DNA from: Glaciecola punicea ACAM 611 | Lineage (GTDB): Bacteria; Pseudomonadota; Gammaproteobacteria; Enterobacterales; Alteromonadaceae | Length of the DNA: 64,000 bases | NCBI RefSeq assembly: GCF_000252165.1 | Contig: NZ_BAET01000033.1 | Span: forward strand, 124,001-188,000 | Reading direction: 5' to 3' | Part shown: piece by piece, positions 63,491 through 64,000 of the stretch | How the letters are laid out: every line of letters begins with the position of its first letter | Numbering within the stretch: the stretch's first letter is position 1 | Position numbers and translations under genes: made by a program | The notes under the pieces: generated by a model | The model's input: the letters and a program-made list of their open reading frames with translations, nothing else | Told to the model about the DNA's origin: nothing | The model's database searches: none

Positions 63491-64000
63491 GTGGCGGATA
63501 TTATAACCCCAAATGAAGTCTTAGCCGACAACATCAGCAAACAGCCTTCATCAAATCAACAGCAATGGCAAAAAGCACTGCTCGATTGGACAATATTGAT
63601 GCTGTGTCCTTTCTCGATAGCCGTTGACCTAGTCAATGGCTTCTTACTGTTAACTGGTGCCGCTGCGCCGCTATCTCTTGTCTTTAAAGCAGGTATCCTA
63701 ACCCTTGTCATTATTCGCATAGCGATTACCGATTTGAGGATTGCAACGGGTTTATTGGCACTTACATTTTTGCTCTCGCTTCCTTCTTTAAGGATATTTC
63801 TAATACGGGGCGAATTTTCGCTATTCTTTATCGATATCAGTTTAGCTATTCGCGTTTTATTCTTTCTTAGCTTTATGCTTTACATTGTTTTAACGCAACC
63901 AACAGTCGATAAAATCAATTTTATTTTAAAAGTACTAACCGTATCTATCGCTGTAAATCTTGCATTTGGTGTTTTAGGCTTCGGGTTTGCAACCTACTCT
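63491..64000 (+). CDS. Polytopic membrane protein, O-antigen polymerase/ligase-like (partial, 3-prime end missing)
   Basis: The frame begins with GTG at 63491, one base after the Wzz-like stop. It is open for 170 codons to the window edge. The overlapping ATG at 63489 reads into a stop after five codons, so GTG is chosen. A hydrophilic N-terminus (about 40 residues) is followed by several hydrophobic segments, for example LLDWTILMLCPFSIAVDLV and SLVFKAGILTLVIIRIAI. Helical content and the position after wzz suggest a Wzy- or WaaL-like protein. There is no motif that settles this. Confidence 0.6.
   Translation, partial: MADIITPNEVLADNISKQPSSNQQQWQKALLDWTILMLCPFSIAVDLVNGFLLLTGAAAPLSLVFKAGILTLVIIRIAITDLRIATGLLALTFLLSLPSLRIFLIRGEFSLFFIDISLAIRVLFFLSFMLYIVLTQPTVDKINFILKVLTVSIAVNLAFGVLGFGFATYS

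Overview
The window reads as a chromosomal segment of a marine gammaproteobacterium of the order Alteromonadales, near Alteromonas, Glaciecola or Paraglaciecola. This is inferred from gene content and order, not from a search. Supporting blocks are argCBFGH followed by an E. coli-type argA, pilMNOPQ-aroK-aroB-(damX)-dam-rpe-trpS, pabA-argD-astA-astD-DUF1338-DUF2750, and a GntR-led prpB-prpC-acnD-prpF propionate operon. Gene density is high. I saw no rRNA, tRNA, CRISPR array, intact insertion sequence or prophage.

Layout. 1-6.6 kb: end of an unknown gene, a monoacylglycerol-lipase-like hydrolase, a homocysteine S-methyltransferase, an MFS exporter, an S9 prolyl oligopeptidase lipoprotein and a YwbE-like protein. 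6.6-14.7 kb: a decayed small gene, yaeQ, then the arginine operon argC-argB-argF-argG-argH-argA behind what look like tandem ARG boxes. 14.8-19.3 kb: NAD malic enzyme and PBP1A on the minus strand. 19.4-27.3 kb: the type IV pilus operon pilMNOPQ, shikimate genes aroK and aroB, a damX reduced to its SPOR end, dam, and an EAL-domain remnant. 27.3-31.2 kb: DUF2970, a TorF-like porin, rpe, trpS and pabA. 31.7-36.8 kb: argD/astC, astA, astD, DUF1338 and DUF2750 (arginine/ornithine catabolism, possibly shared with biosynthesis). 36.9-42.1 kb: an all-alpha dUTPase, mtfA, an ADP-ribosylglycohydrolase-like protein and ovoA (ovothiol synthesis). 42.4-49.1 kb: prpF, acnD, prpC, prpB and their GntR regulator, with two ATTGTCGAC operator-like sites flanking the promoter. 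49.6-61.2 kb: DUF1499, then a compact accessory cluster: TonB-dependent receptor, VTT/TVP38-flavin disulfide reductase fusion, DUF547 protein, YnjB-YnjC-YnjD-like ABC importer, CDP-alcohol phosphatidyltransferase, and a convergent flavoprotein of the SelD-N-terminal type. 61.6 kb to the end: start of a surface polysaccharide locus (GT2, Wzz-like protein, partial polytopic membrane protein).

The strongest candidate for an undescribed system is 50.4-61.2 kb. Outer-membrane uptake, a three-part inner-membrane importer, a membrane-tethered flavin reductase with MerA-like Tyr in place of the catalytic His, a DUF547 exported protein and a CDP-alcohol phosphotransferase are packed with overlaps or very short gaps. 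The substrate is unknown. Other points worth checking are the loss of most of damX beside an intact dam, a degraded EAL fragment next to dam, ARG-box-like sites in front of argC and argD, the helically phased prp operator pair, two DnaA boxes in a long intergenic region, and an 18-bp tandem duplication of the acnD stop-codon region.
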